The translations under genes were made by a program, and so were the position numbers. From an uncultured Clostridia bacterium (GTDB taxonomy: Bacteria; Bacillota; Clostridia; TANB77; CAG-508): DNA of 30,030 nucleotides. The notes beneath the pieces were generated by a model. It was not told the DNA's origin and ran no database searches. It was given only the letters and a program-made list of their open reading frames with translations. Of this stretch, positions 14,189 to 29,100 are shown in pieces (within the stretch, counting starts at the first letter, position 1; every line of letters starts with the position of its first letter). The stretch lies in the NCBI GenBank assembly GCA_934180065.1, contig CAKPRA010000021.1, forward strand, positions 1 to 30,030. The letters are read 5' to 3'.

Positions 14189-17100
14189 TTATTCTTGAAC
14201 TAATGTATATATGTTCTTTCCTTCTAATTTAACAATTTTATATCCCTCTGGCTTATATCCTTTGCCTGCATTAATTATAGCATTTCCATCTTCATCTGTT
14301 ACTCCAATTTGTCCATCTACAAAGTATAGTTCACCATTATTATCTATTCCTGTTGTCTTTCCAATAATTTTTGGTGCATTGTCATACACAGTATTGTCAT
14401 TAGTTCCTATTGTTAATGTTCCATTATTTATAATTGCTATTCCAGTATAATTTTTAACTGTGCTTTCGTTTGTACCTTCATTTGTTGAATCTTCTATTGT
14501 TAATATTCCATTATTTGTAAATAATGCTCCTGATTCAGTATATCCATTTATAGAAAATCCAAGTAAATCAATTATTACTGTGCTTCCAGCTGGTATAGTA
14601 ATATTATCAGTTGTTGTTATATCTTTGCATAACTCAACTTTACCATTTACTTTAATTGCTGCGTCTATAGCACTTGATAAATCATTATAATAAACCCCAT
14701 TAACAATTGCAACTTGCTCGAACACTGCTTCAATTCCCAGTATAGCAACTGTTCCGTTTGTAGAGTATATTACACTAAACATTTCAGGAGTTTTTGTAAC
14801 AGTTCCACTTGTTGCATATGTTGAACCTGTTAATATACCATCATAAAAATTAAATGTTCCTCCATCATTTTTTACACCATATGTGCTACCAGTTATTGCT
14901 GGAATTTCTGTACTTGGGTATCCACCATCATCTTCACCTAAAATTAAAGTACCTGCTGTTATTAATATTCCTGGGCCTTCAGTTGCCTCAACTGAACCAC
15001 CAGTTAGAGTTGCTACAGCTGATTTATTATATAATTGTATACCATATTGTTTACCTGTTATACTTCCACCTGTAATAGTTAATTTCTCTGTCGGATTATA
15101 AATATTACCTATTATTGTTGCATTATTTATATTTACATTTGTACAATTATATATTGCATCACTTGTAGATTTTACAGTTGATCCTTCATGTATATTTACT
15201 TCTTTGCAATAAGATAATGCAGTTCCAGTTACATCTAAAGTAATTCCATTATATACATCCACAATTCCACAATATGATATTGTTCCTGTAACAGTTCCAC
15301 TTATTAAATTGACAATAGTTGTATACCAATTATCTCCTCTTATCGCCTTTATTTCTCCGCCGTTAATATTAATTTCAACGTCCTTATTATTTACATAAAT
15401 GCTATAACAGCCTGAATAGCTTGCATTATCTAAAATTGCATTTTCAGATATATTTATTGTACCTGCATCATTCATATAAATACCATAATCACTTGTTGAT
15501 ATTGTATTTCCTGATGCATTTACAGTTCCTCCTGCATTCATGTATACACTATAACCTGTACTATCTTTTATTTCATTGAATTTTCCTCCAGTTAACTTAA
15601 CTGTAGCATTTTGGTTATTTGTATATATTCCATAATTTCTCGAATAATACATATAACTCCCTCTTGATCCAGCTTCTCCATGAAAACTAAATGTTCCTCC
15701 TGTTACATTAATAGTACTATCATTATCACTATAAACTATATAATATTCTTCTGATCCAACTCTACCTTTATTATATAAGGTTCCTCCTGTTACACTTACC
15801 GTACCATTTTCAGTATTATAGATTATCTTATCATTATTTATTTGTTCAATTCTTATTGTTCCTCCTGCCATTTCAAAGCTACCATGATTATTAATTAAAC
15901 AATTTACATATCCATATATTCTTCCATCTTGTGCTTCTGTGTTATCAGTAATTTTTAATATTCCATAATTAGTTATAAATGTGTCCCAATTATGAAGTCT
16001 AATTGTATGTCCATTTAAGTCAATTGTTAATTCTTTGTCTTTGCTTACTGTATATGGTTCTGATGTAGTTAAAACTATATCCTTTAATAATGTTATTGTT
16101 CCAGTATTATTGTTTGAAATAGCATCCTCTAAAGACTCATATTTATTTTCTCCTACTGATACAATTTCTTGTACTTCATTTTTTATTTCATAAATTTCTT
16201 TATTTGAATCATCTGTTAATCTTGCTATATAATAATTGTTTGGAATTTCATCAATATATCCTCTTACTGCTGTATTAGCTGTGATTGTTCCTCCATAGTA
16301 ATTTATAGTTCCATGTTTTCCAGTATAATTAAATACACCATAATCTCTTGATGAAACTTTAACATTATTTGTTATTTCATCAGAATCACCAATATTAATT
16401 GTTCCTGTACTTTCATTGTAAATACCATATGAAGTATAACTACAACTATTTGATGAGTTAATTTCAACATATCCCTTTATACTAATAGTTCCAGTTGATT
16501 GATTTCTTATAGCAGTTGAACCATTAGAATAATTATTCAAAATTCTAATTGGGTTTTCAGAACTTAAATACGTTCCATCAATATTTATTATACCTGTATT
16601 ATTATTTATTATTGTATTTGCATCTAATGAACTTGTTATTGTTCCTCCTGTAATATTAATTCTTCCACTTGAATTATTATATACATAACTTCCTATATTA
16701 CCTCCAGAAATATTAATAATTCCATTATTTTCATTATATACATAACTTCCTATATTACCTTCAGAAATATTAATAGTTCCACTTGATTTATTATATACTT
16801 TACCATTTATTGTTCCACCATTTACATTAATTTTATCATTTTCACTATTGCCCAAATTATATATAGCATACTCATTTCCTTTTATAGTTCCACTTTCAAT
16901 TGATATGGTTCCTGCCTCATTCCAAATTGCAGAGCTATATGATGTACTTGAATCTATTATACCATTTCTTATAACGACTTCTCCTGCAGTATTGTATATA
17001 GCTTTAGTATTTGCTCCTTTAGCTACATATGACCCTTTACTGTTTAAATTTAATGTTCCTGCATTTTTAAACATATAATAATAATTACTACTACTAGTTC

Positions 17101-20100
17101 CACCAATTGTTAACTCATATGAGCCATTTTCTACAGATGCTGTTCCATTATTTTCTAATATTGTATTTGCACCATTTACAAATTTTCCTTCCACAATATT
17201 TCCGTCATCATCCTCATGAGATGTACTATCTATTATTGTTAATGTTCCATTATTTACAATAGTGTTATTATTAGATGCTACAATATTAAAACCATTAAAA
17301 TCTAAAGAAATATTTTTGTCTTCTGCTATAGTTAAAGATTCCATTGTTCCTGCAATAGATACATCATGAATCAATTTAATTGTATCAGTATTTTCTGTAT
17401 CTGCAAGAGCAGAATTTAGTGAAGAATACTTTTTATCTTTGGACACAACATATGCTACATTCACTTTTTCAAGTACCGAAATTTCTCTTCCTGATGTTAC
17501 ATTATATCCCTCATCTGTTCCATCATCAAATGTATACTCACCTTTATATATTACACGTGTACAATCATCTTCTGTTTCTGATGGTATCTTACCTGTTATT
17601 GATGAGCTCTCATTTCCTTCAATAATTCCATCATAGAAATTAAATGTTCCTGTATTGTAGATACCATTTGTTTTACCATATACCGTTGGCTTAGTAGCTA
17701 TTGTTCCATCTTTAATACCTAATGTTAAATCTTTTGAATTGCGAATTCCATATGCTAAAGTTCCCTTTATAACACCAGATTCTACAATAGCTGTACCTTG
17801 ATTATCAATTCCATATCCACTTCCGGTAATTGTTGTATTCTCACCTCTTATTGTAGTTACACCAGTTGACCTGTTATAAATTCCTGCTGAATAATTATTA
17901 CCAATTCCTTCAACAGTTCCTCCATAAATAGAAAGTTTTCCATAATTTTCTATTGCTGTTCCATTATAGCTTACTTTTCCATCTAACATTTCAACTGTTC
18001 CATCTTTATTTGAATTAGTAATTGTCTTCAAATTTGAATCTTTTCCCTTAATTACAATTTTTCCATTTGAATAGTTCCTTAGGTATTGAATAGTTGAATT
18101 TTCAATTTCTATTTCTCCATCTTTGTTATTATATAACTGCTGTGATAATAAAGTTGAATCACGTATTATTAATTTACCTGATGCCTTATTGCTATTTTCG
18201 TGATATGTGTTTATCGTACTAGTTTCTATAAGCATTGTACCATCACCACTATTAATTATTCCATATGTAGATGCTGATGTTGATCTTGATATATTGCTAT
18301 TTTTTATAATAGCTGAATATATCGTATTTTCTTCACTTATCTTATCTTTTCCTTCATTTACAACCGGATAAAGTACTCCTCCAGAAATTTCTATATTGTT
18401 AATATTTAGTATTCCAGTGTTTTCATTATATATATCATATGCATACTGTAAATTGCTTCCATTATTATACTTACATTCTGTTACATTAAGTACTCCATAG
18501 TTATCTATTAACTTTCTAATATTTTGACTTGATCCTTCTGAAGATGAGTAATTAATTAAAATATTATTCAAATTAATCTCGGCATTTTGATTATTTTTAA
18601 TTAATAATCCTCCATTAGCTCGAATATTACCATATGTCTTTTCTTCTTCATTTGTGTTTTCGTTTATAAAGCTAATATTTCCATTATTATCAAAGTTTAA
18701 TATTGCATGTAAATACATAATTTTATCATTAAATTTAATTTTAATATTTTGACTTGCATCTACAGTTATTGTTCTATATATCCATGGATTATCTATTAGC
18801 TCTATTGTAGATTCATTAGTTTTGCTACATGCTTTTACTGCAGAATCTAATGTTATAAAGTAATAATATCCATCTTCTAATTTATAATATGAATTATCTA
18901 ACATACTTACATCTGGATTTTCTGATGCTGATATTTTTGCAACATAATATGTTGGTATTCCTAAAGTTATGTATTCTGCTCCATCCTCTTTAGTTTCTCT
19001 TACAATTTCAGTATTTTCTGGAATTTCAGAAATAATTCCAGATATTACATTATCTTTTTTACCAATCAAGGTTCCATCATAGAAATTAAATGTTCCTAAT
19101 TTATTGTTTACAGCGTTAGTACCAGGAATTTTAATTATAGGTGTATTTGTATTTATTTCATCATCTTTTGTACCAATCGTCACTATACCACCTTCATTGG
19201 TGTTGTATATTGCTGGATATTTTGTTGATTGTGATTCTATTTTACCTCCTGTTATTATAATACTTCCGTTATTATAATTATTTATAACATTTCCATTTGC
19301 AGAACCTGTTATAGTACCATTAGTCATTTTAAATATTCCTGAGGCACCTGAACCATTATTTGCATTTACAACTGCTGTGTTATTACCATATGTTTTTACA
19401 CTTCCTCCATTCATTTCTATTGTACCGCTTGTCAAATTATGTATAGCAATACCATTTGAATAAATATTACCATTATTAAATATAATTTTACCATTACCAT
19501 TATTATATAATCCACATGTAACATTTGGTACTTCTGATGATTTAAATGATGCCATTTCTACATTATTAATTTCTATTGTTCCATTTGTATAATTATATAT
19601 ACCTTTGCTGGCTAATATAATATTCATGTTTTCTATTTTAATATATCCACTGCCATAATTTTCTACTGCCGTATCATTTGAAGAAACTTTTACATTATTT
19701 ATAATAGTAGTACTTTCTTCATTATAATTATATATTCCAACTTGCCTTCCAAAAATATTACCTGAATTAATTATTGTATTACCACTATTATTTGTACTTA
19801 CTCCAATACTTCCAGTTATATTTGTATCCTTTCCTTGAATATGTAAATTTCCATCACTCCATATACTAGCATTATTTCTAGAATAAATTATTCCATTATT
19901 TATTTTTGTCAATCCTCTGTTTAAAATTGACTGATATGAAGATATTATTGTTCCTCCATTTATTTCAGAATATGCAAAATTATCACTTTTTCCATCATAT
20001 ATACCTACACTATAATAATCATTAATTGCTTTTATTTCTCCACCATTTACATATAAATTACTTTCATTTTGTATAACTGCAGTATATCCAGCAAGAGAAT

Positions 20101-23100
20101 TAGTTCCTTGTTTTGTGCATTCATAAATTCCTGAAGTAATTGTTAATTCTCCAATTGTTGTTTTTCTTCCGATTTTCATATTTTTTATAATAAAACAATC
20201 ACTTCCCAAATCATTTCCTGCATCTTTTCTATAACTAAATTGTATATAATATTTCACTCCTCCAACTAAATCAAATTTATACTCATCATCTACATCACCA
20301 CTAACAGTTACTTTTCTACCTTTTGTATTATTATATTCTAATATACTATCATCTTTTTTAACAGATATATATCCTATATCATAACCATTTTGAGAAGAAA
20401 TTACTGCATTTGTAATCACTTCATATATTCCTTCTTTATCAGTTAAATCAATTTCTAACATACTGTGAGCAGTACTATTTCCAATACCTGCATTGTTAGA
20501 AATCAATCCACCATCAGCTCTTGTTTCAAAGAAGTAATCTCCTTTTGCTACAGATTTTGTTAAATCGATATCTTCGTATTCAATTGTTCCAGATGTTTCA
20601 TTAGATATACCATTTAATATTGCAGTATTAGTTGAACTTGTTATTTTTCCAGTATTACTTTTGTCCTTTTCTTTTATTTCAAAGTAATCATATGTTGGAG
20701 TAGATCCACTACCTGATAAATAACATCTTATTGTATGATTTTCTTCTGTTAATTCTCCAAGCTCTATATCAACTGTTGACCATTGACTATAGCTATCAGA
20801 ATCTCCAAAGTTAAATATCTCTTTTCCATCTAGAGTCACTAGATTTTTTCCAAAGTTCTTTCCCATTACAGATAATATATATGAATTTCCTTTTTTTACA
20901 TTAAAATTAAAATTCAAATCTGTTGCATTAGAAGCTACAACTCTATTATCAACATTTGATACATTTCCTCTTACTATATTTGCTTGCTCTGCTTCTATAA
21001 TACTACTATTTTCAGCATTGCTATCATATATTTCTAGCTTACCATAGTTTTCCAATACATAATCATTTGCTGTTGTTGTAAATACATGACCATTTAAGTC
21101 AAGCTTAATATTCTTTGTGTTATCCACAACCACTTTATGGTCAGCATCTTTTGCTATATCATTTACTATTTTTATTTCAACTTGAGTATTTGAATCACCT
21201 ATAACATTATTTGCATCATCTACAGCTTGCTCCAATAGCATATATCTTTTTTTACCAATTACAGCTTCTATTCCAGAAACAATAGCCAATGTTGCTTCTT
21301 GTTTCTTAGTTTCCGCATTTGTTGCTATAGTAGTATCATACACTGTTGGTGTATCATTTACTCTTTGTATTAAGAATGATGCTGTTCCACCAATAACTTT
21401 TCCATCATAGAAATTAAGTACGCCCTCTGGGTAATAATATTTTTCTGTTTTAGTATCATAAACTTGCTCTGCTTCATAGTCTATTTCTTTTTCTATACCA
21501 TATGTTAAACCTTCTACTATTGGTGAGAATACACTTGGAGCACTATTATCATCTTCACCAAGTGTTAGTTCTCCATTTTTTGATATATATATACCAACTC
21601 CAAATGGACTTGCTATAGTACCTTTACCCATTGAATTTTCATCTAAAACTTTTAATTTTCCATTAACTGTAAATGTCTTTTTAGCTTCTTGATTTTTTAC
21701 ATAATAATTATTTAGGTTAATTGTATAATCTCTTCCATTTTTAATTGTATTTACCTCATTATATATATTATGTATAATTTCAAATTTAACATTTCCAAGT
21801 TGTGCAGCTTCATCAGAATTTTCTAATGCTGAAGCCAATGTTTCATATTCAGTTCCAATTAAATTTTCGTATCCTTCAGGTGCAGAAACTATTCTTACTA
21901 CATTAAATCCTGTTATATTTGTTATTTCTATTGTATCTTCACTTATATTTCCAGCAGCATCTTTTAAATACATTTTATAAATACCGTTTTCATATATTTC
22001 ATCAAATACTAAATCTTTATCTAAAGCATTTTCACATTTATATGTTTTTGGTCCTGCATATCCTTCTTTTGTGATTCCGTATTCAACAATTCCTGAAAGA
22101 TTATCTGTTGCTTTTACAGTTATTGTTGCTTCATCATTTTTATCTGTATTTACTGTTTTTTCAGTAAATTGTGGACCTATTTTATCTATATTACCTATTT
22201 CATAATCCACTTTTTGTCCTTTGTTTGTTTCTTTTGCCAATCTTGCATGAATTACACTATTTTGCTCTATTTTAAATTCATCTGTATACTCTATCCAGTT
22301 TGTATTATCATCAATTGTATATTCTATAGTATATTCTGATTCGGGCTTTGTTATTGTTACAGTTGCATCTTGGTTTGTCCACTCTGTTGGTTTATGTGTA
22401 ACTGTTGGTATTGGCATAGCCTTCCACATAGCTGTATATTCTAAATTTGCTGTAACTTTTGTTACTTCAGTATCTTCAGTTACTTCAACATCCCCTATTT
22501 TTGTTAATTTCCATGTATCAAATACATATCCACTATTTCCATTTACGCTCTTAGTATATCCTGGTATATCTGCACCATAATCAATATTTTTTATTGTCAA
22601 AATATCAAAAGTTCCATATTCTCCAGGCTTATATGTAACAGTAAATTGTTGTTTAAAATATACTCTTAATGTTGTTGAACCATCAGGTGCTATTCCTTCT
22701 TCACCTGTGCTTTCAATTTTACCTTCTGCATCAGCATCATATATATATCCCTCTGTTATAGGCACTTTATCTGCTGAAGTAACACTTACTTGCTCTCCAG
22801 TTTTTCCATTTCTTGTTAAAGTATCATCAGGAACTTCAGGATATTTTCCATCTTTCTGATAATAATATTCTACTTTATAAGAAGTATCTAGTGGTATTCT
22901 ATTTGCTACTGCTGTTAATGTTAAATCACCTGCAGGCATTGTAAATGTTAGGTTTTTAGTAGTATTGTCTTCCATCAATTTTTGACTATTAGATTTCCAT
23001 TTTCCAAATTCTATTGTATAACCATTTTCCTCGCCATAACTTGCATCAATTGTTATACTATCACCATATTTATATGTACCTGTCAATGTTCCATTTGCCT

Positions 23101-26100
23101 GAGCTGTTTTATTATCCAATTTAATTTCAGTTATTCCTTCTCCAGCCACAATATTTAAAGTATATATAGACTTTTTAAAGAAAACTTTTAATATTACAGT
23201 TCCTTTTGTTGGAATAGTTGATGTTAATACATTATCTGCATTTTCATCAAATTCATATCCTATTTTTTCATTATTTGGAATCTTATCTGCATCTGTTACA
23301 GTTACTGCCTCTCCAACTTTTGCAAATCTAGTTTGTGTATATGTTGGAGTTTCTGAATAAGTATTTTCAGTTTCATAATAATACTCAACATTATATTCAA
23401 CAGTATTTGCCTCAATAATTGATGTTGCTCTTGCAGTTACATCTTCTGCTGGCATAACAAATGTTGTCTTTTGTTTTTCTTTTTCTTCTTTTGTATTTAA
23501 TACTTGCTCACTAGATGACTCCCATGCTTTAAAACTTACATTATATCCTTCTACGCTCTTCATTATTGCTTCAATTTCTATTGGTTGCTCATATTTAAAT
23601 ATTGCTTTTCCAGTTGACTCATCTATATTTATTCCAGTATTTTGCTCTATACTTTTTCCTGTAACTTTATCAACATTTTCATCTTTTTCTAATGTCAAAG
23701 TATATGTATTTCTTGTGTAAAATACTTTTAGTACAAGGCTTCCATCTCCTGCTATATTTCCTGTTATAACATTATTTACATTATGTTCATCATATGTAAA
23801 TCCTATGTATTCTTTTATATCAGCATTTATTTCTTCGTTTGTTGTTCCGCTTAGTTCAACATCTTGCTCTAAATTATAATTATCTTTATTACTTGAATCT
23901 GTACTTTCAAGTTTTTCTAAGTAATATTGAACATGATAAGCTACTCCTGCATTTTCCTTCCAATTTGCTGTATATGATCTATTTCCTGTACTTCCTTTTT
24001 CAATTATAACTTGATCTGTTAATTTATCAACTATTTGACCATCGCTATTTTCTTCTGTTAATCCAGTTCCAGTCCAGCCCAAGAATGTATATCCAGTTTT
24101 TACAGGATTATTTAATGTAAATGTATTTGTTTCTATTGTATATTTTTCTGGGTTAGTTACACCTTCTAATAATTTACCATTATTCAAATTATAAGTTATT
24201 GTGTATTCTATAGGTTCCCAGTTTGCTATATAATGTCTATCTCCTATACTTCCTTTTGGTATTATTACTTTATCAGTTAATTTATCAACTGTTTGTCCTT
24301 CACCATTTTGCTCTGTTAAATCTGTTCCAGTCCATCCTTTAAATTTATAACCAACTCTGCTAGGATTTTTTAATGTAATATTTTCAGTTTCAATAGTATA
24401 TGTTGTTGGATTTGTTATAGCATTTCCATTATCATCTGTACCTAAACTTCCATCATTTAATTCATATGTTATTTGATATTTAATTGCATTCCAGTTAGCA
24501 ACATGCTCTGCATTTTCTGTAACTTTCTCAGCAATCTCTTTACTCCAATTTACAAATTCATATCCTTTTTGAGCTGTTAAAATTCCTTTTAAAGCTGGAG
24601 TTGTACTATTATAATCTAAGTTTTCGTATTTTTCTTCTGTCTTTTCATCTTGCTCATATTTAAATACTCCATGATTACCAGATTTATATGTAACTGTAAA
24701 TTGTTGTTTGAAATAAACCTTTAATACTAAAGATCCATCACCTTTTACTTTTCCACTCAAATTTACATTTTTTGTTTCATCAAATACATATCCATCTTTT
24801 GTTGCAATTTTATCTTTATCTGTTACAAATACCTCTACATCTGTTTCAGCTTTTCTTGTTACACTTTCATCTGGAGTATTGCTATATTCTCCATTTACTT
24901 GATAATAATGCTCTACTGTATAATCCACAGTATTGGCACTTTTATTTGATATAGCTTTCAAAGTAAGGTTTCCTGATGGCATTTCAAAATCCACCTGATT
25001 TTCAAACTTATCATCTAATAAATCTGTATTATTTGATTGCCATTTAACAAAAGTTATATCATATCCAACTTCTGATTTTAAAGTAGCATTTATTTGTATT
25101 GGTTGTTCAAATTTAAATGATGCTTGTCCTGTTGAATCATCAACATTTATACCAATATTTTTTTCAATACTTTTTCCTGTTACATTTTCAACATTCTCAT
25201 CTTTCTCAAGCTTTAAAGTATATGAATTTCTTGTATAATATACCTTAAGAACTAAACTTCCATCTCCTGCGACAGTTCCAGTTACATTATTATTTCCATT
25301 TGTTTCATCATATGTAAATCCTTTAAAGTTTTTAATTTCTGCTGTTACCTTTTCATCAGTTACTCCAAATTCAGTTTCATCAATTTTTAATTCATAATTA
25401 TTTTTATTTGAGGAATCATTACTTTCCAATTTTTCTAAATAATATTGTACATGATATTCAACATTTGTATTAGCTTCCCAATTTGCCTCATAACTTCTAT
25501 TTCCTATACTTCCATTTTCAACAATTACAAGTTTAGTTTCATTAGTTAAATCAGTTCCCGTCCATCCAGTAAAAGTATAACCTGTTTTAACCGGATTATT
25601 TAATGAAAATGTAGGTGTTTCTACATTATATTTTGTAGGATTTGTTATTTTATTTCCACTTTCATCATTACCAAGTGTTCCACCATTTAACTCATATGTT
25701 ATTGTATAGTCTATTACTTCCCAATTTGCCACATATGCTCTATTACCTGTACTACCTTTTTCAATTGTTACATTTTTACTTTCAGAATTTAAATCAGTAC
25801 CTGTCCAACCTTTAAACTCATATCCCTTTTTACTTGGATTATTTAATGTAAAAGTTTCTGTTGAAATTGTATATTTATCAGGATTTTCTAGTTTATTTCC
25901 ATCATTACCTGTTCCTAGCTCTCCACCATCTAATGTATAAACTATGTTATATTCTTTTTCTTTCCATGTAGCTACATATTCAACATTTTCAGTTACTCTA
26001 TCAGCTGGAACTATACTCCAACCATTAAATTCATATCCTTCTTGATGTGTTAATTCGCCTTTAAAACTTGGTGTTTCAGCTCCATAATCCAAATTTTCAG

Positions 26101-29100
26101 TCTGCTCTTCAGAAAATGTACCTTTTGTTCCTGGTTTATAAGTAACTGTAAATTGTTGTTTAAAATATACTTTCAATACTAAGCTACCATCACCTTTTAC
26201 TTTGCCTGTATAATCGTTTTGTTTACTTTTATCAAGCACATAACCTGTTTTTGTTGGTGTTTTATCTTCATCAGTAACTTCTACAGAAGTATCTGTTTTG
26301 GCACTTTTTTCTTTTTTTATTTCAGTAGTATTTTTATAAAATCCTTGCTCTTGATAGTAATATTCTACAACATATTTCACATCATTAGCAGTTTTATTTG
26401 ATGTTGCTGTTAATATTAAATCACTTGCTGGCATTTTAAAATTAGAATTTTTATTTATTTGATTTCTTAATATATTAACATCTGAAGAAATCCATTCATT
26501 AAATGTTATTGTATAACCATCTATTTCTTTTAATGTTGCATCAATTTTAACTTGTTCATCATACTTATATACACCCTTTAAAGTTTCAGAATCAACATTA
26601 TTTCCTATTACAGATTCTATATTTTCATCCTTTGCTAAAGTTAAAGTATATGAATTTCTTGTATAATAAACTTTTAATACCAAACTTCCATCTGCTGAAA
26701 CTGTACCTGTTAAAATATTATTTGGATTATTTTCACTATATGTAAAACCTGCATATTCTTTTATTTGTGCACTTACGCTTTCATTAGTTGTTCCACTTAG
26801 CTCTTTATCTTCAATCAATTCATAGTTATCTTTATTATTTATATCTGCACTTTCTAATTTTTCTAAATAATATTGAACATGGTAAGTTACACCTGTATTA
26901 GCTTTCCAATTTGCAGTATAGTTTCTATCGCCTATACTTCCGGTTGCAATTTCTACTTTTTCAGTTTCTTTAGATAGATCTGTACCTGTCCAACCAATAA
27001 ATGTATAACCTAATTTAACTGGATTATTTAATGTAAATGTAGGTGTTTCAATTGTATATTTTTCAGGATTTGTTTTTTCTTCTAATAAATTACCACCATT
27101 TAAATTATAAGTAATAGAGTAATCTATAACTTCCCAATTAGCTACGTATGATCTATTTCCTATGCTTCCTTTTTTAATTATTACCGTATCTGTTAATTTA
27201 TCAACTTTTTGTCCCTCATTATTTTCTTCTGTTAAATCTGTACCTGTCCATCCTTTAAATTTATAACCTTTTTTTATTGGATTATTAAGAGCAAAATCAG
27301 GAGTTTCAACAGAATATTTTTCTGGATTTAATTTTCCTTCTTCAAGCTTTCCACCATTTAACTCATAATTTATTGAATATTCTATTAAAGCCCTATTAGC
27401 AGTTGCTGTTAATTTTATATCAGATTTTGGCATTTTTATGCTTGTATCTTTTACAATTTGATTTTGTAATACATCAGTATTATCAGATTTCCACTCTTTC
27501 CAAGAAATATCATTTCCAGCCAATGTTTTTAATTCAGCTGAAATATCTACGGATTTACCAAATTTTATCTTTTTACTTATTGTTGTATTACTTTCATCTC
27601 CCATTTTTACAGAAGATATATTTTCACCAGCTTCAAGTGTTAATGTATATTCTTTTCTATTATAAGTTGCAACTAATTCAATAACTTTATCTTCAGATAT
27701 TTCACCTGTTAATTTACTTTCATTTTCATTTAATTCATATCCATCTGGAATTTCATTCTCAATTGCAACATTATTACCAATTCTACCTTCTTTTTCCTCT
27801 ACGGATTCTTCATATGTGCCATCTTCTTTTTCAATACGAGTTATAACTTTATATTTATTATTTGGATTCTTTTTTACCAAAATTTCATAAGGTATTTCTG
27901 ATCTATTTCCTAGATTTCCGTAGTTATAAGCAGAAATTTTATATACACCATTATTTGGTAAGTCAATTACCTCTCCATCCTTTACTTCCGTATAATCTTT
28001 TGTAGTTGTGCCCTCAATTTTATAATTTGTTTTAACTGCTTTTTCATCTTGTTTAGTTATTTTTACTTGTATCGTGTTTTCATATGCATCAATTTTATCG
28101 TTAAAAACTCCACCTACAACTTCTATTTTAGGCTCTTTAACCTTTTCAAATGTAGGTATATCCAAATCTCCATATAATATATATTTTATAGAAGTATTAA
28201 CATCACCTTGATCAATTACTTTATCAAAATTCATATCTGCAGATAATTTTTCTAATCCATTAAATTTATGCTTTTCAGAATTTACAATATTTCTTATTAT
28301 ATTAGTTAAATCCACATGATCTGAATATCCATCACCATTAATATCTCCCAAAACACTTACATCATATTTATGCTCTTTATCAGAAATCATCATACCAGAT
28401 TTTACAAGTCCATCTGTAACTTTTTGGTTTGAATCTTGTTTATATATTTCTATTTCTTTATTAAATTTATCTGTAACATCTTGAACATTTGTAAGAGGCA
28501 TAACTCTTGAAACATTTTCATCTGTTACTAAATATTTCTCACTATTTAACCACTGCTCTTTATAATTTAACTTATTAATAAGTTCCATTGTTTCACTATT
28601 ATGAGCAAAACTTGTAATTCCTAACACCAATAATCCAATTATAATTACAGATATTGAAGAAATTATTCCTACTTTAATACCTTTACTATTTTGCTTGTCT
28701 TGTTTATTCTCTACAAAAACCATTATATTTAATGCAATTGTAGCAATTATCAAAACTATTAAAACAAATATAATACCATCACCTGTTTTTACTGAAAATA
28801 TTATATTATTTTTAGGTTCCTCAGGTTTTGCTGGTTGCTCTGGAGTTTCTGGTTTCTCCGGCTCTTCTGGAACATCTGGAATTGTTGGTTCATTCGGTGT
28901 TGATGGTATTCGATCTTCTTCATATATTTCAATTATAGCTTTTTTATCATCTTCATCTACAGAAAACTTACCATTACTTGATTGAAGTTTTATAAATTTA
29001 ACTTCCGTTGTTTGTGGCTTAATGTTATCTTTAAGTTTTAATGTTAATACAGCTATATTTTGATTTTCGTTTGTTCCTTCTTTCATTGTATATAATACAA

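Noticed and set aside
14189..14400. C-terminal cell-wall anchor of the giant protein
   Set aside because: The last residues (KLEGKNIYTLVQE) have no LPXTG, hydrophobic tail, SLH or choline-binding motif.
14211..15101. Several plus-strand open frames opposite the giant gene (also near 17380, 24772, 27403 and 28695)
   Set aside because: They are Leu/Ile/Pro/Ser-rich antisense reflections of Thr/Asn/Gly-rich repeat codons, lack ribosome sites and resemble nothing.
14192..27390. CRISPR array
   Set aside because: Repeats here are coding, of codon-multiple length and diverged, with no constant-length spacers.
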